Assembly: GCA_001769855.1 (NCBI GenBank)
Contig: MEPP01000027.1
Span: 83,072 to 147,071, forward strand
Length of the DNA: 64,000 bases
Source: Bdellovibrionales bacterium GWA2_49_15
GTDB lineage: Bacteria; Bdellovibrionota; Bacteriovoracia; Bacteriovoracales; Bacteriovoracaceae
Direction: 5' to 3'
Shown here: one piece after another, positions 8,925 to 17,677 of the stretch
How the letters are laid out: the number at the start of each line of letters is the position of its first letter
How positions within the stretch are numbered: position 1 is the first letter of the stretch
The notes under the pieces: generated by a model
What the model was told of the DNA's origin: nothing
Database searches by the model: none
Seen by the model: only the letters and a program-made list of their open reading frames with translations
Program-made: the position numbers and the translations under genes

Positions 8925-9632
8925 TTACCATTTTCCGGAGGAGCCGCCTCCCGCGAATCCACCGCCCCCGCCTGACCAGCTGCCACTGGAAAAACCGCCG
9001 CCTGTGCCAAATCCGCCGCGCCATCCGAACCCTGTGAGAATACTTCTGCGTTTTCGTCTGGCGATTGTAAAGATAATGAGAATGAGAAGAAAAAAAACAG
9101 TTATGGCATTGCTGAGCAGGTCATGACTTTGCACCTCCTCCTTAAGTGGAATATTTTCAAGCTCACCACCCAAGGCCGCCATAATTGACGAGACCCCGCT
9201 CACTATTCCTTGAGCATACCGCTGCTCTTTAAAATACGGTGTCATTTGTCGAATGATGTGGGCGCTGGTTAGATCGGTCAGTGTCTCCTCCAGACCGCGG
9301 CCGACTTCGAGGCGCACCGCCCGATCCTTGATGGCCAAAAGGAGCAATAGCCCATCATGTCGCTTTTGATCGCCTAACTTCCATTTATCCACAACCTTGA
9401 TGGAAAAGTTTTCAATGACCTCACCCTCAAGATCCCTGATGATGAGGATTTGAATCTGCGGCCCGAATCTATTTTGAAAATTTGCCAAAGCTTGCGCCAG
9501 CTCGTTCTGCTCATTGTGTGTGAGCACTCCCGCCAGGTCGACCACCGGACCGGTCAACGTCGGGACTTCCAGTGCAAAAGAAAAGAAGCTGGTTAAAAAA
9601 AACGTAAGCAGAAGAGCTTTAAGCATATTCAA
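8925..9632 (-). CDS. YgcG-type TPM-domain protein with glycine-rich tail
   Basis: The 235-residue protein has a signal peptide (to about residue 22), an extracytoplasmic TPM domain (PVVDLAGVLTHNEQNELAQ, then DGLLLLLAIKDRAVRLEVGR), one transmembrane helix (about 178-196) and a Gly/Ser-rich C-terminus ending near SGKW. This is the full YgcG/TPM architecture. The start overlaps the lemA stop by 4 bases; the second ATG at 9626 is an alternative. It is probably periplasmic and anchored in the inner membrane next to LemA. Function in the family is poorly defined. Confidence 0.85.
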   Translation of the reverse strand: MNMLKALLLTFFLTSFFSFALEVPTLTGPVVDLAGVLTHNEQNELAQALANFQNRFGPQIQILIIRDLEGEVIENFSIKVVDKWKLGDQKRHDGLLLLLAIKDRAVRLEVGRGLEETLTDLTSAHIIRQMTPYFKEQRYAQGIVSGVSSIMAALGGELENIPLKEEVQSHDLLSNAITVFFLLILIIFTIARRKRRSILTGFGWRGGFGTGGGFSSGSWSGGGGGFAGGGSSGKW

Positions 9633-10201
9633 AACTTCACCTCAGGGGGATGTTCAAGCTGGGGTAAATTTTCCAAGGCAAACTGAGGTCTTTTTGTTTT
9701 GTGCAGGAAGAGAGCGTTGTACCAGGAGGTGGGCGGAACCGTAATCTGATTGTTGAATTCCTTAATGGCCTCAATGTAGCGATTTCGTGACACGGTTATG
9801 CGGTTTTCAGTTCCCTCCAGCTGCGCCTGCAGGTCTTTGAAATTTTCATTGGCCTTCAAGTCTGGATATTTTTCCACACTCACGAGCAGGCGAGACAATG
9901 AAGACGACAGCTCGGCCTGGACTCTCGTAAATTGTTGCATTTTACTTTCGTCTAACTGGTCAAAGCTCACTTGCATCTGAGTCGCCTTCGCCCGGGCATT
10001 TATGACCGCCTCCAAAGTTTCCTTCTCATGGGTGGCATAGCCTTTCACCACCGAGACTAGATTTGGCACCAAATCAGCGCGACGCTTGTATTGGCTTAGC
10101 ACATCGGCCCATGCCGCCTCCACCTGATTTTCCGCCAGGGGAATACTTCTCATCCCGCAGGCCGAGAAGGTGAGGCACAAGATGAGAAGAAAGATTCTCA
10201 T
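9629..10201 (-). CDS. lemA: LemA family lipoprotein
   Basis: The 190-residue protein matches LemA: NQVEAAWADVLSQYKRRADLVPNLV, quoted in parts as AWADVLSQYKRRADLVPNLV, is the family signature, followed by long helices through residue 150. The N-terminus MRIFLLILCLTFSACG ends in a lipobox-like FSAC, so a lipid-anchored periplasmic form is likely, whereas many LemA proteins keep a transmembrane helix. Overlaps of 4 bases on both sides place it between the HPF-cold-shock gene and the TPM genes. The cellular role of LemA is unclear. Confidence 0.88.
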   Translation of the reverse strand: MRIFLLILCLTFSACGMRSIPLAENQVEAAWADVLSQYKRRADLVPNLVSVVKGYATHEKETLEAVINARAKATQMQVSFDQLDESKMQQFTRVQAELSSSLSRLLVSVEKYPDLKANENFKDLQAQLEGTENRITVSRNRYIEAIKEFNNQITVPPTSWYNALFLHKTKRPQFALENLPQLEHPPEVKF

Positions 10202-10764
10202 TGAGGGTGCTGCCTGAGAAGGGTTAAAGAGGAAACCTGCGGCCCCTTATTTCCCATCTCATGGGCGAAGCGGGCATGGTCTCCAATTTCAATTTTTGAA
10301 AACTCATTGTTCAGGACACTATTTTCGTGAAAATAGTAATCCACCCCATCCTCGCCCTTCACAAAACCATAACCCTCGCCGTAAAAGATTTTTTCCACAC
10401 TTCCGTGAAGCTGCCGTTTCTGACTGACCTCGTGGCGTCGGTCATTCATTTTTCTAAAAGTATGTTCCAGCTCATGCTCCATGGCGCGAAAGGCATCGCG
10501 TATCGCCACGAAAACGTCCTCGTGGCCTTTATTTTTCTCCGGCTCGTTGGTCACCACCAGGGCGTCCAGCCCCGGGATATTGATTAAGATATTAATGTGA
10601 TATTCCTTTCCCTGATGATGGTGCCGATGGGGTGCCGAGACCACCACACGACAGAACATGATTCGTTCAAAGTAGCGTTCTAATTTTGCCGCCTCTTGAT
10701 GGATCTTCTCGTTAATGGCCTGAGAGGATTTAAAATCACGATAACTAATTTCTAGAGGAAACAT
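10198..10764 (-). CDS. HPF/RaiA ribosome-associated protein fused to a cold-shock domain
   Basis: The 188-residue protein has two parts. Residues 1-110 match the hibernation factor/sigma-54 modulation fold (LEISYRDF...INEKIHQEAAKLERYF, VVVSAPHRHHHQGKEYHINI, AIRDAFRAMEHELE). Residues 118-185 match a cold-shock OB fold with an RNP1-like GYGFVKGEDGVDYYFHENSV. Proteins of this composition probably bind ribosomes and RNA under stress. GGAGG lies just before the ATG. It is first in the operon with lemA and two TPM genes (4-base overlap), an unexplained pairing of translation and envelope functions. Confidence 0.85.
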   Translation of the reverse strand: MFPLEISYRDFKSSQAINEKIHQEAAKLERYFERIMFCRVVVSAPHRHHHQGKEYHINILINIPGLDALVVTNEPEKNKGHEDVFVAIRDAFRAMEHELEHTFRKMNDRRHEVSQKRQLHGSVEKIFYGEGYGFVKGEDGVDYYFHENSVLNNEFSKIEIGDHARFAHEMGNKGPQVSSLTLLRQHPQ

Positions 10765-10870
10765 TCTATAACCTCCACGTATGATCTAATAATACTTAGA
10801 TCATAGTGTGATTGCGGAATGCCATGTATGCGTATCGCGGCCGGAGGTACTGATTCTTGTCACCGACAAA

Positions 10871-12034
10871 TTATGGAGTGATCTCCTCGACATTTTCCAC
10901 CACCTGAAACAGCTCCATGCCCTTGGATACCGAAGCTGAGGCACAATGATTGATGATAAAACAATCCTCCTGGGCCAGCATTGGTTCGATGGCGCGCTGA
11001 AAAGTGCTTTCATCCGTAATGCGTTTGAAATTCAAAAAGCTGGCCAAGGCCTCACCTTTCTTTACAAAGTCACCCGGCCGTTTGTGAAAATGCACCAACC
11101 CGCCTGAGGGGGCATAGAGCGTTCGATAGTCTTTGAGCAGAACATGTCTTTCTAAATGACGCTCGCGGGGAAGAGGGGCGAGCCTTTCCTCCACCAGGCC
11201 TTGGCGCGCCAGATAATGGAGAATATGTTCAGCGTCCTTTTTTCCTTCATCTAAATTCATTCTTTCTTCACTGCCTAATTCCAAGGTGTAGGCCTGAAAT
11301 TCCAAGGGAACATCTCGCCCTTTGGCCTTAAACTCTCGGTTCAGATGCACCCACGGCATAAAGGTGGCCTCATCCATGGCCTGGGCAAATTCATTGGGAA
11401 TATTCAAGACAAAGGGGAAGTGAAAATCAAGGACGGATTTTTTTTGATAAACCGCCGAGTAGATGTAACGAGTTGACGCCGGGCCAGTGTGGAGATCGAG
11501 AACGATATCCGCCGGGGCCGCCAGCATCTGCAGAAAGAGAAAAAGCTTTTTATTTTCGTTCTCACCTTTTTTTGTCAGATGCACTTCTAAATTTTTCAAG
11601 GACTGCTGGAGCAGCGTTTTAAAATCGCGCTTGATTTGGGGCCAGGGGGCCGATGCGGAGGACTCGACGAACCTCTTGATGCTGCCGCCAATCTGCTCCT
11701 CCGGTCGTGTCATGACGTCCTCGTAACAGCGGTTCCAGTTATGACCGGTGATGGGATTAAAGCGCCCGTAGGTGTAGGCCCCCATCTTAGTATTGGTGGC
11801 GGTGGGATTGGCAAGCGGGACAAAGGTCACACTGCCTTTAAAGGGATGGTGAATGAAAAATTCCATGAGATGATAGATGGCGGCATTGCCTTGAAGTTCT
11901 GCACCGTGGACCGAGGCCTGGATATGAACATGCGGGCCGGCCTGGTTACTTTCAATTTTAAACGTCGAGATAAGCAGGTGGTCACCGCTTGGAAGTTCCT
12001 TGATAGGGTAATCGACGCGGCTTAATTTATTCAT
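10871..12034 (-). CDS. Succinylglutamate desuccinylase/aspartoacylase-family zinc hydrolase
   Basis: The 387-residue protein has the AstE/AspA zinc site: SVHGAELQG supplies His and Glu, LDLHTGPAS the second His, and LELGSEERM a likely catalytic Glu. The C-terminal 100 residues form a beta-barrel-like domain (LYAPSGGLVHFHKRPGDFV). The family removes acyl groups such as succinyl or acetyl from amino acids. It is the fifth gene of the lysC-dapB-dapA-dapD operon, 17 bases after dapD. That place and the chemistry make it a candidate for removing succinyl from N-succinyl-diaminopimelate, the step normally done by DapE; this is an inference. Simple amino-acid deacylation or a peptide-processing role is the alternative. 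Confidence 0.75.
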   Translation of the reverse strand: MNKLSRVDYPIKELPSGDHLLISTFKIESNQAGPHVHIQASVHGAELQGNAAIYHLMEFFIHHPFKGSVTFVPLANPTATNTKMGAYTYGRFNPITGHNWNRCYEDVMTRPEEQIGGSIKRFVESSASAPWPQIKRDFKTLLQQSLKNLEVHLTKKGENENKKLFLFLQMLAAPADIVLDLHTGPASTRYIYSAVYQKKSVLDFHFPFVLNIPNEFAQAMDEATFMPWVHLNREFKAKGRDVPLEFQAYTLELGSEERMNLDEGKKDAEHILHYLARQGLVEERLAPLPRERHLERHVLLKDYRTLYAPSGGLVHFHKRPGDFVKKGEALASFLNFKRITDESTFQRAIEPMLAQEDCFIINHCASASVSKGMELFQVVENVEEITP

Positions 12035-12051
12035 CGTCCATCCTTCTTCAG

Positions 12052-12810
12052 TTAGCGCAAGGCATTTTCCAGGGTCAGCCCGGCATTAGTTTTCTCATCA
12101 CGGTATTTTACGATCAAAGCACATTGGGCCGCCAGGCCCATCTTATGGGCCCAAGGTCGAGCGCTGCCGAGAGAATCAAGCGGGCGCGTTCCGGGAATAA
12201 CCACGGCGTACTCGGGGATATGATGTCCGGGGTGAAGAATTTTTTCATGCACGCAATCGTACACGGGCGTGCCCCGCGAAAGCACCACGCCAGGGGCGAT
12301 GACCGCTCCTTTTTTGACCAGGATACCTTCGACGATGACCGAGCCGGCCCCGATAAAACAATCATCCTCGATGACCACGGGGGTTTGCCCGATGGGTTCC
12401 AGGACCCCGCCAATTTGTACCCCAGCCGAGAGATGGACCCGTTTTCCAATCTGGGCGCAGGAGCCCAGGAGGACGTGGCTGTCGACCATACTGCCCTCAT
12501 CCACATAAACACCGATATTAATATAGGATGGCGGCATGATGATCACGCCTTTGGCAATGAAGCTACCTCGCCGCACAGCGGAGCCTGAGGGGACAATGCG
12601 CACGCCATCCTCCGCTCGAAACTGCCGGATGGGGAGGGTGTGCTTGTCCACATAATCACCCATTTGCTGAAGGGACCCCTGGCGGAAGGCCTTGATGATC
12701 GCCTCTTTCACATGAGGATTAGGGCGCCATTCTCCTTCCTCAAAAAAGGCACTGCGAAGTTCACCTCGCTCAAGTCGTTCTAAGACCTCAATAAAATCAT
12801 CACTACTCAT
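12052..12810 (-). CDS. dapD: Tetrahydrodipicolinate N-succinyltransferase DapD
   Basis: The 252-residue protein has left-handed beta-helix hexapeptide repeats (about residues 85-200) and DapD signatures: RIVPSGSAVRRGSFIAKGVI, MPPSYINIGVYVDEGSMVDS and GGVLEPIGQTPVVIEDDCFI. It is slightly shorter than E. coli DapD (274). It transfers succinyl from succinyl-CoA to tetrahydrodipicolinate in the succinylase branch of diaminopimelate/lysine synthesis. The start overlaps the dapA stop by 8 bases. Confidence 0.95.
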   Translation of the reverse strand: MSSDDFIEVLERLERGELRSAFFEEGEWRPNPHVKEAIIKAFRQGSLQQMGDYVDKHTLPIRQFRAEDGVRIVPSGSAVRRGSFIAKGVIIMPPSYINIGVYVDEGSMVDSHVLLGSCAQIGKRVHLSAGVQIGGVLEPIGQTPVVIEDDCFIGAGSVIVEGILVKKGAVIAPGVVLSRGTPVYDCVHEKILHPGHHIPEYAVVIPGTRPLDSLGSARPWAHKMGLAAQCALIVKYRDEKTNAGLTLENALR

Positions 12811-13693
12811 GGGAACTCCTGCTAAACCAATCGCGCACTTCGCGATCGGCCTTGATTAAATTTGTAGCGTCCACCAGATCCTCATGGGTCAGAGGAGGTC
12901 GAAGATTCGGCGTACGGATTTGTCCTTGCTCGAACATGAGACGCTTGACCGGGACAGGGTTGGAGGCCTCAAATAAAACATTGCTCCATGCCACCCAGTT
13001 TTTAATGACCTCAGTGGCGCCATCCAGGGCCATCTTGACGTAGCTGTGAGTTTCTTTCGGCCAGGCGTTGCTGGCAACAGAGACAAGCCCTTCGCAGCCC
13101 AGTGGTACAAAGGAAGGCAAGAGTGAATCATCGCCACTATAGAGTTGAACCGATGGTCCCGCGGCCTCTTTATAATTTTTAAAGTCAGCTTCCTTGCCTG
13201 AAGCTTCCTTGATGGCCCAGAAATTGCGGTGACCTCGAAGCTTGCGAACTGTTTCCACTTGAAGGGGAGTGGCGCTTCGTCCGGGAATATTATAAATCAT
13301 GCAAGGTTTTGACACGTGATCGAGGAGCGCCTTGAACCAATAATATTGGCCCATCACTCCCGGTTTAGCATAGAGAGGAACCACCAGAAGATAAGCGTGA
13401 ATGGGAAATTTCTCGAGGAAGGAGAGCCAGCTCAAGGTCTCCTTCAAGTTAATGCCACCGACGCCGACCATAATGGGGACTTGAGGCGCAAGACCTAGGA
13501 CAAACTCCACGATATCTCGCCGCTCACGATCATCAAGGTTGAGAGACTCGCCGGTGCTGCCTAAAATGAGAAGGCCGTTCTTGGCCTCCTCCTGCGCCTT
13601 AATAAGTTTCTTCAAGGTGGGATAGTCAATACTTCCATCATTCGTCAGTGGGGTTACCAGAGCGGTCCAGAGCGGATAGTTGCGAACGTTCAT
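12803..13693 (-). CDS. dapA: 4-hydroxy-tetrahydrodipicolinate synthase DapA
   Basis: The 296-residue TIM-barrel aldolase has the DapA active site: GSTGES for pyruvate binding, Tyr134 in YNIPGRS and Schiff-base Lys162 in AIKEASG. It condenses pyruvate with aspartate semialdehyde, the first committed step to diaminopimelate and lysine. It lies between dapB (13-base gap) and dapD (8-base overlap) in the lysC operon. Length and motifs are normal. Confidence 0.96.
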   Translation of the reverse strand: MNVRNYPLWTALVTPLTNDGSIDYPTLKKLIKAQEEAKNGLLILGSTGESLNLDDRERRDIVEFVLGLAPQVPIMVGVGGINLKETLSWLSFLEKFPIHAYLLVVPLYAKPGVMGQYYWFKALLDHVSKPCMIYNIPGRSATPLQVETVRKLRGHRNFWAIKEASGKEADFKNYKEAAGPSVQLYSGDDSLLPSFVPLGCEGLVSVASNAWPKETHSYVKMALDGATEVIKNWVAWSNVLFEASNPVPVKRLMFEQGQIRTPNLRPPLTHEDLVDATNLIKADREVRDWFSRSSHE

Positions 13694-13706
13694 CTTTTAT
13701 TTTCCT

Positions 13707-14402
13707 TTAATGAAGGGCCAAGGGAACAATTTGCTCAAAGGGCAATAATCCGTAGAGCTGTTTTGCCTTTTGATTTTGCAACAGAAAATCCAAGGCCCAC
13801 ACCGCCCCTTGGGCAAAGATGCTGCGGCTTAAGGCCTGATGTTGCACGCTGATTTTTTCGTAAGGAGTTGCGAGCGTGAAGCGGTGATCGCCGATGACAT
13901 CCCCAACGCGTTCAGAGGTGATGGGAATATTTTTATCGCCATACCATTCGGCCCAGGCCTTGGCGGTGCCACTGGGGGCGTCAAGTTTTTTGGTATGATG
14001 AATTTCGTGAATCTGACCATGGGCCTCGGGCAGAAGGTGAGACGATGTTCCCAGGTAGGTAAGAATTGAATGAACGAGCTGCATGCCAAGGGAAAAATTG
14101 CGCCCGTGAATCCAGCTTATTTTCTTGGCCAACAGCCTTTGTCTCAGATCACTGGGAAATTCAAAACCGGTCGTGCCAATGATCATAGGGAGGTTGCTTT
14201 GGATAAAAGTTTCAAGATGCGTCGCCAGGGCGGCGGCAGGGATGAACACGATGGCACCACAGTAGGAATCCCACGCCACCTGCGTGAAGTCGCTGTGAGA
14301 GTCGAACACCTCATAGGGACGGTGAGTTTGCCGGGCCAGTTCCACCACCTGACCACCGGTTTTTCCTTTTCCAATAATGGCAATTTTTTTTATAGCATTC
14401 AT
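13707..14402 (-). CDS. dapB: 4-hydroxy-tetrahydrodipicolinate reductase DapB
   Basis: The 231-residue protein has an N-terminal nucleotide-binding motif (IAIIGKGKTGG) and the conserved catalytic stretch EIHHTKKLDAPSGTA. It is shorter than E. coli DapB (273), with a compact N-terminal Rossmann region as in several other phyla. It reduces hydroxy-tetrahydrodipicolinate with NAD(P)H. One base separates its start from the lysC stop, so translation is probably coupled. Confidence 0.93.
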   Translation of the reverse strand: MNAIKKIAIIGKGKTGGQVVELARQTHRPYEVFDSHSDFTQVAWDSYCGAIVFIPAAALATHLETFIQSNLPMIIGTTGFEFPSDLRQRLLAKKISWIHGRNFSLGMQLVHSILTYLGTSSHLLPEAHGQIHEIHHTKKLDAPSGTAKAWAEWYGDKNIPITSERVGDVIGDHRFTLATPYEKISVQHQALSRSIFAQGAVWALDFLLQNQKAKQLYGLLPFEQIVPLALH

Positions 14403-14403
14403 A

Positions 14404-15759
14404 TTAGTTTTCCAAAAAGGCCTTATGTAAACGTCGCAAGGCCTCTTCTCCCTGAGTCCCTTCCACTAAAAAACAGAAATTATGAATCGAAGCCCCCTGG
14501 CAGATCATGCGCACGTTAATGCTCCCCAGGGCCTCAAAAATGGAGAGCGCCAGTCCTGCGGTATGATTGATATTGTTTCCAATCATGGAGATCAGAGTCA
14601 AGCTCTGCTCAATTTTTACCTCGCACAGCTCGCTTAAGTCGCGAGCGAGATTTTTATTCGCCAGCACCGAGGCATCAACCGTCATGGCCACTGAGATCTC
14701 CGAGGTGGTGATGGCGTCCACGCTGACCTGATTTTGGTTAAAAATTTTAAAAATCTCATACAGAAAGCCATACTGGTTTAACATCTTCGGGGTTGAAAGG
14801 GTAATCAGCCCTTGGTTTTTTCGCAGGGCCATGGCGCGCACCAGAGGGGCGTCCTCAGTCTGCCAGCGAATCCAGGTCCCTCCCGCCTTTGGTTCGTAGG
14901 AGGAGCCGACAAAAACCGGGATGCGCGCTCGCATCGCCGGTGCCAACGTTGTGGGATGGAGAACTTTAGCGCCAAACACCGCCAGCTCGGCGGCCTCCTT
15001 AAAAGTTATCTCGGGAATAGAGCGGGCCTTGGGACATAAACGGGGATCGGTGGTGGCGATTCCCGTGACGTCAGTCCAGATCTCCAGCACCGACGCCTCC
15101 AGACCTTCCGCCAAGAGGGCAGCAGAGTAATCACTTCCCCCGCGACCGAGAGTGGTGGTGAAGCCGTCTTCAGTCTCGCCGATAAAACCTTGGGTCACGT
15201 AGATGGCACTATCCTCACCGAGAGTCGGAAGGTGGGTGGCCATAAGTTTTCTAATATCATCGGTCATTGGCCGGGCCTGGCCAAAGTTATCATCCGTGCG
15301 CATGACCTTTCGAACATCGAGGAGTCGCACCTCCTGCTTGGTCGCCACCAGGGCGAGGGCCTGTCGAAAGAGGAGCGAGCTCATGCGCTCCCCAAGCGCC
15401 GCCAGACGATCGCGGGCGCGACTTGAGGCCTCCCGCATGAGCAGAATTCCTTCCGCCAGGGTGGCCAACTCGCCGAAGAGATTCTCCAGCGCATTCATTT
15501 CGACCTCTCCCAAACCTAACTCATGGGCGATGAGGATATGCTTATTTTTGATGAGGACCACCAGAGCATGGGCCCGATCTCGCTGGCCCTGCTCGCCCAT
15601 TGAGGCAATTTCCAACAGCTGATTGGTGGTGCCCGAGGTGGCCGAGACCACAACCAGATGGGCGTGATGATCCAGGCATATTTGCGCCGACCTGAGCATG
15701 GCCTTGGCATCGGCCATGGAAGTTCCACCAAATTTGAGGACGTTTTTTGAGACGGACAT
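14404..15759 (-). CDS. lysC: Aspartate kinase (monofunctional, ACT-regulated)
   Basis: The 451-residue protein starts at ATG 15759, with AGGAG five bases upstream; an upstream GTG at 15774 is less likely. It shows the aspartokinase motifs KFGGTSMADA near the N-terminus, LGRGGSDYSAALLAE and TDPRLCPKARSIPEI, then paired ACT domains (about 300-451) that usually bind lysine or threonine as feedback inhibitor. It phosphorylates aspartate, the first step to lysine, methionine, threonine and diaminopimelate. It is first in the lysC-dapB-dapA-dapD operon and divergent from asd across 149 bases. Confidence 0.95.
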   Translation of the reverse strand: MSVSKNVLKFGGTSMADAKAMLRSAQICLDHHAHLVVVSATSGTTNQLLEIASMGEQGQRDRAHALVVLIKNKHILIAHELGLGEVEMNALENLFGELATLAEGILLMREASSRARDRLAALGERMSSLLFRQALALVATKQEVRLLDVRKVMRTDDNFGQARPMTDDIRKLMATHLPTLGEDSAIYVTQGFIGETEDGFTTTLGRGGSDYSAALLAEGLEASVLEIWTDVTGIATTDPRLCPKARSIPEITFKEAAELAVFGAKVLHPTTLAPAMRARIPVFVGSSYEPKAGGTWIRWQTEDAPLVRAMALRKNQGLITLSTPKMLNQYGFLYEIFKIFNQNQVSVDAITTSEISVAMTVDASVLANKNLARDLSELCEVKIEQSLTLISMIGNNINHTAGLALSIFEALGSINVRMICQGASIHNFCFLVEGTQGEEALRRLHKAFLEN

Positions 15760-15908
15760 AGTCACTCCTGTCACACTTTCAGTGAATGAGACAACAGGGT
15801 AACGAAGGGGAGGAAAAGCGACAAGAAAAAAATTATTCGCAGATTCCTGAGAGTTTTAGACATAACGATGCACTCTTCTGCATAATAGTCATCACTTGTG
15901 AGGAATTT

Positions 15909-17024
15909 ATGCAGCTTAAAAATATTGGAATAGTTGGTTGGCGCGGAATGGTTGGACAAGTCCTGATGGAGCGGATGCAGGCGGAAAATGATTTTTCGCT
16001 GGGTGAGTTTACCCTATTCAGTGCCAGCGCCACCGGTCGATCGGTGAGCGGCAAAATGTATGGCCGGGATTTTGGAAAAATTCTCGATGCCTCGGACTTA
16101 AATGCCCTGAAAAAAATGGATGTGATTCTCACCTGCCAGGGAGGAGATTACACCAAACAGTACTATCCCATGCTCAAGCGCGAGGGATGGCGCGGTTTCT
16201 GGATTGATGCCGCCTCCGCTCTTCGGATGGAAAAAGAGGCCACTATTATTCTCGATCCTGTGAATATGCACGTGATCAAGAGCGCCTTGCAGAGAGGGGA
16301 GACCACCTTTGTCGGGGGCAACTGCACGGTCAGTTTAATGCTCATGGCGATTCAGGGATTGTTCAAGGCCAATCTCGTGGAGTGGATCTCGACCATGACC
16401 TATCAAGCCGCTTCCGGAGCAGGGGCCAAAAACATGGAAGAGTTGGTGGCGCAGTATGACTGCGTCGGGCGCGGGCTGCAAAAAAATTTAAATGTGGCCC
16501 AGTCCGCTCTCGAACTTGAGAAAAAGGTAACCGGGATTATTCGCTCTGAAGAGCTTCCCCATGAGCATTTTGGCCATCCCCTGGCCTACAGTTTATTGCC
16601 CTGGATCGATTCCGAATACGAGATGGGCCAAAGTCGTGAGGAATGGAAAGGCTTTTCGGAAACCAATAAAATTTTGCAAACCACCAAACCCATTCCCGTC
16701 GACGGGACCTGTGTGCGAGTGGGGGTTTTGCGCTGCCATAGTCAGGGACTCACGATTAAGCTGAACCAAAATCTTCCTCTTTCGGAAATCGAAGGGATGC
16801 TCAGAGAGGCCAATCCCTGGGTGAAATTGGTTCCTAATAAAAAAGACCTCACTTTGGCGGAGCTGACTCCCGCCGCCATTAGTGGAACTTTGACGCTGGG
16901 CCTTGGGCGCGTCCGCAAGATGAGATTAGGTGACAGCTTTCTCAATGCCTTTACTTCGGGGGATCAGCTACTTTGGGGCGCGGCCGAACCCCTTCGGCGG
17001 ATGCTCCGTATTCTCTTTGAGTAA
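15909..17024 (+). CDS. asd: Aspartate-semialdehyde dehydrogenase
   Basis: The 371-residue protein begins at ATG 15909, with GAGG upstream and the Rossmann motif GIVGWRGMVGQVL directly after; a longer frame from 15786 adds a non-homologous leader. The catalytic Cys139 lies in VGGNCTVSLM, and substrate residues are in RVGVLRCHSQGL. The sequence follows the proteobacterial E. coli-type Asd (GWRGMVG). It makes aspartate semialdehyde with NADPH, feeding the divergent lysC-dap operon; the shared 149-base gap probably holds both promoters. Confidence 0.95.
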   Translation: MQLKNIGIVGWRGMVGQVLMERMQAENDFSLGEFTLFSASATGRSVSGKMYGRDFGKILDASDLNALKKMDVILTCQGGDYTKQYYPMLKREGWRGFWIDAASALRMEKEATIILDPVNMHVIKSALQRGETTFVGGNCTVSLMLMAIQGLFKANLVEWISTMTYQAASGAGAKNMEELVAQYDCVGRGLQKNLNVAQSALELEKKVTGIIRSEELPHEHFGHPLAYSLLPWIDSEYEMGQSREEWKGFSETNKILQTTKPIPVDGTCVRVGVLRCHSQGLTIKLNQNLPLSEIEGMLREANPWVKLVPNKKDLTLAELTPAAISGTLTLGLGRVRKMRLGDSFLNAFTSGDQLLWGAAEPLRRMLRILFE

Positions 17025-17074
17025 AATTTACATAGCTCATGGCCAGCTGAGAGCTTTCAGCGCATGCATGGGGC

Positions 17075-17674
17075 ATGAAGACGATCTTGTCGAAAGTGTT
17101 TCTGGTCGCCATTTCCCTCTGTTTTCTGTGCTCCCCGAGCTGGAGCTTTGATTCGACCTGCTCGCGCCCGACAGATCTGAGCTGCGAATACTACAGTCGA
17201 TGCGTGGAAAATTATCTGGCGTGCGGTGCGGACGGATATTCCATCGGATATGGCAAGCGGTACTGTCAGCGTTTTTTAGATACCAGCTATTCCACCTACC
17301 AAGGTGATTTATGGCGAGACGAAACTTTGCTATGCCTGCAGCGTGAGCTTTCTCTTTTCGTGTTTTTCTCGCCCTATGAAATAAAAAGCTGCTCCACTAT
17401 CAAAAAATATGCGTACGAGACTCACGCCAACTGTTATGTTCGCCCCAATCGCGGTCGGCCCGAGCTGTCGATCTGTTATCTGTCGCCCTTGGATGTCAAG
17501 CTGACCACCCAAAATCTCAGGGCGGTGGATGTACTTCGCTGGAATGGTCTAAAACAGATGGCCCAAGTTGCAAAACTTTGTCTTGAGTTGCTGAACAATG
17601 GCAAGGCCAGCCTCTCGAGTGTGTCAGTCGAGGATCAAAAAGATTTTTGGAAATCCATGTTCACAGCGCCGTAA
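17075..17674 (+). CDS. Secreted cysteine-rich protein of unknown function
   Basis: The 199-residue protein has a signal peptide ending near residue 25 (CSPSWS-FD). It then carries about ten cysteines in a regular pattern (CEYYSRCVENYLACG, YGKRYCQRF, LLCLQREL, SCSTIKKY, ANCYVRP, SICYLSP), consistent with several disulfide bonds outside the cytoplasm. The C-terminal part is helical. I recognise no family with confidence. It is separated from asd by 50 bases and converges with a second Cys-containing exported protein, with 3 bases between their ends. Confidence 0.6.
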   Translation: MKTILSKVFLVAISLCFLCSPSWSFDSTCSRPTDLSCEYYSRCVENYLACGADGYSIGYGKRYCQRFLDTSYSTYQGDLWRDETLLCLQRELSLFVFFSPYEIKSCSTIKKYAYETHANCYVRPNRGRPELSICYLSPLDVKLTTQNLRAVDVLRWNGLKQMAQVAKLCLELLNNGKASLSSVSVEDQKDFWKSMFTAP

Positions 17675-17677
17675 GAA

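Noticed and set aside
15760-15908. Lysine riboswitch upstream of lysC
   Set aside because: The gap to the divergent asd gene is only 149 bases, too short for the riboswitch plus two promoters, and no matching stem set was seen.
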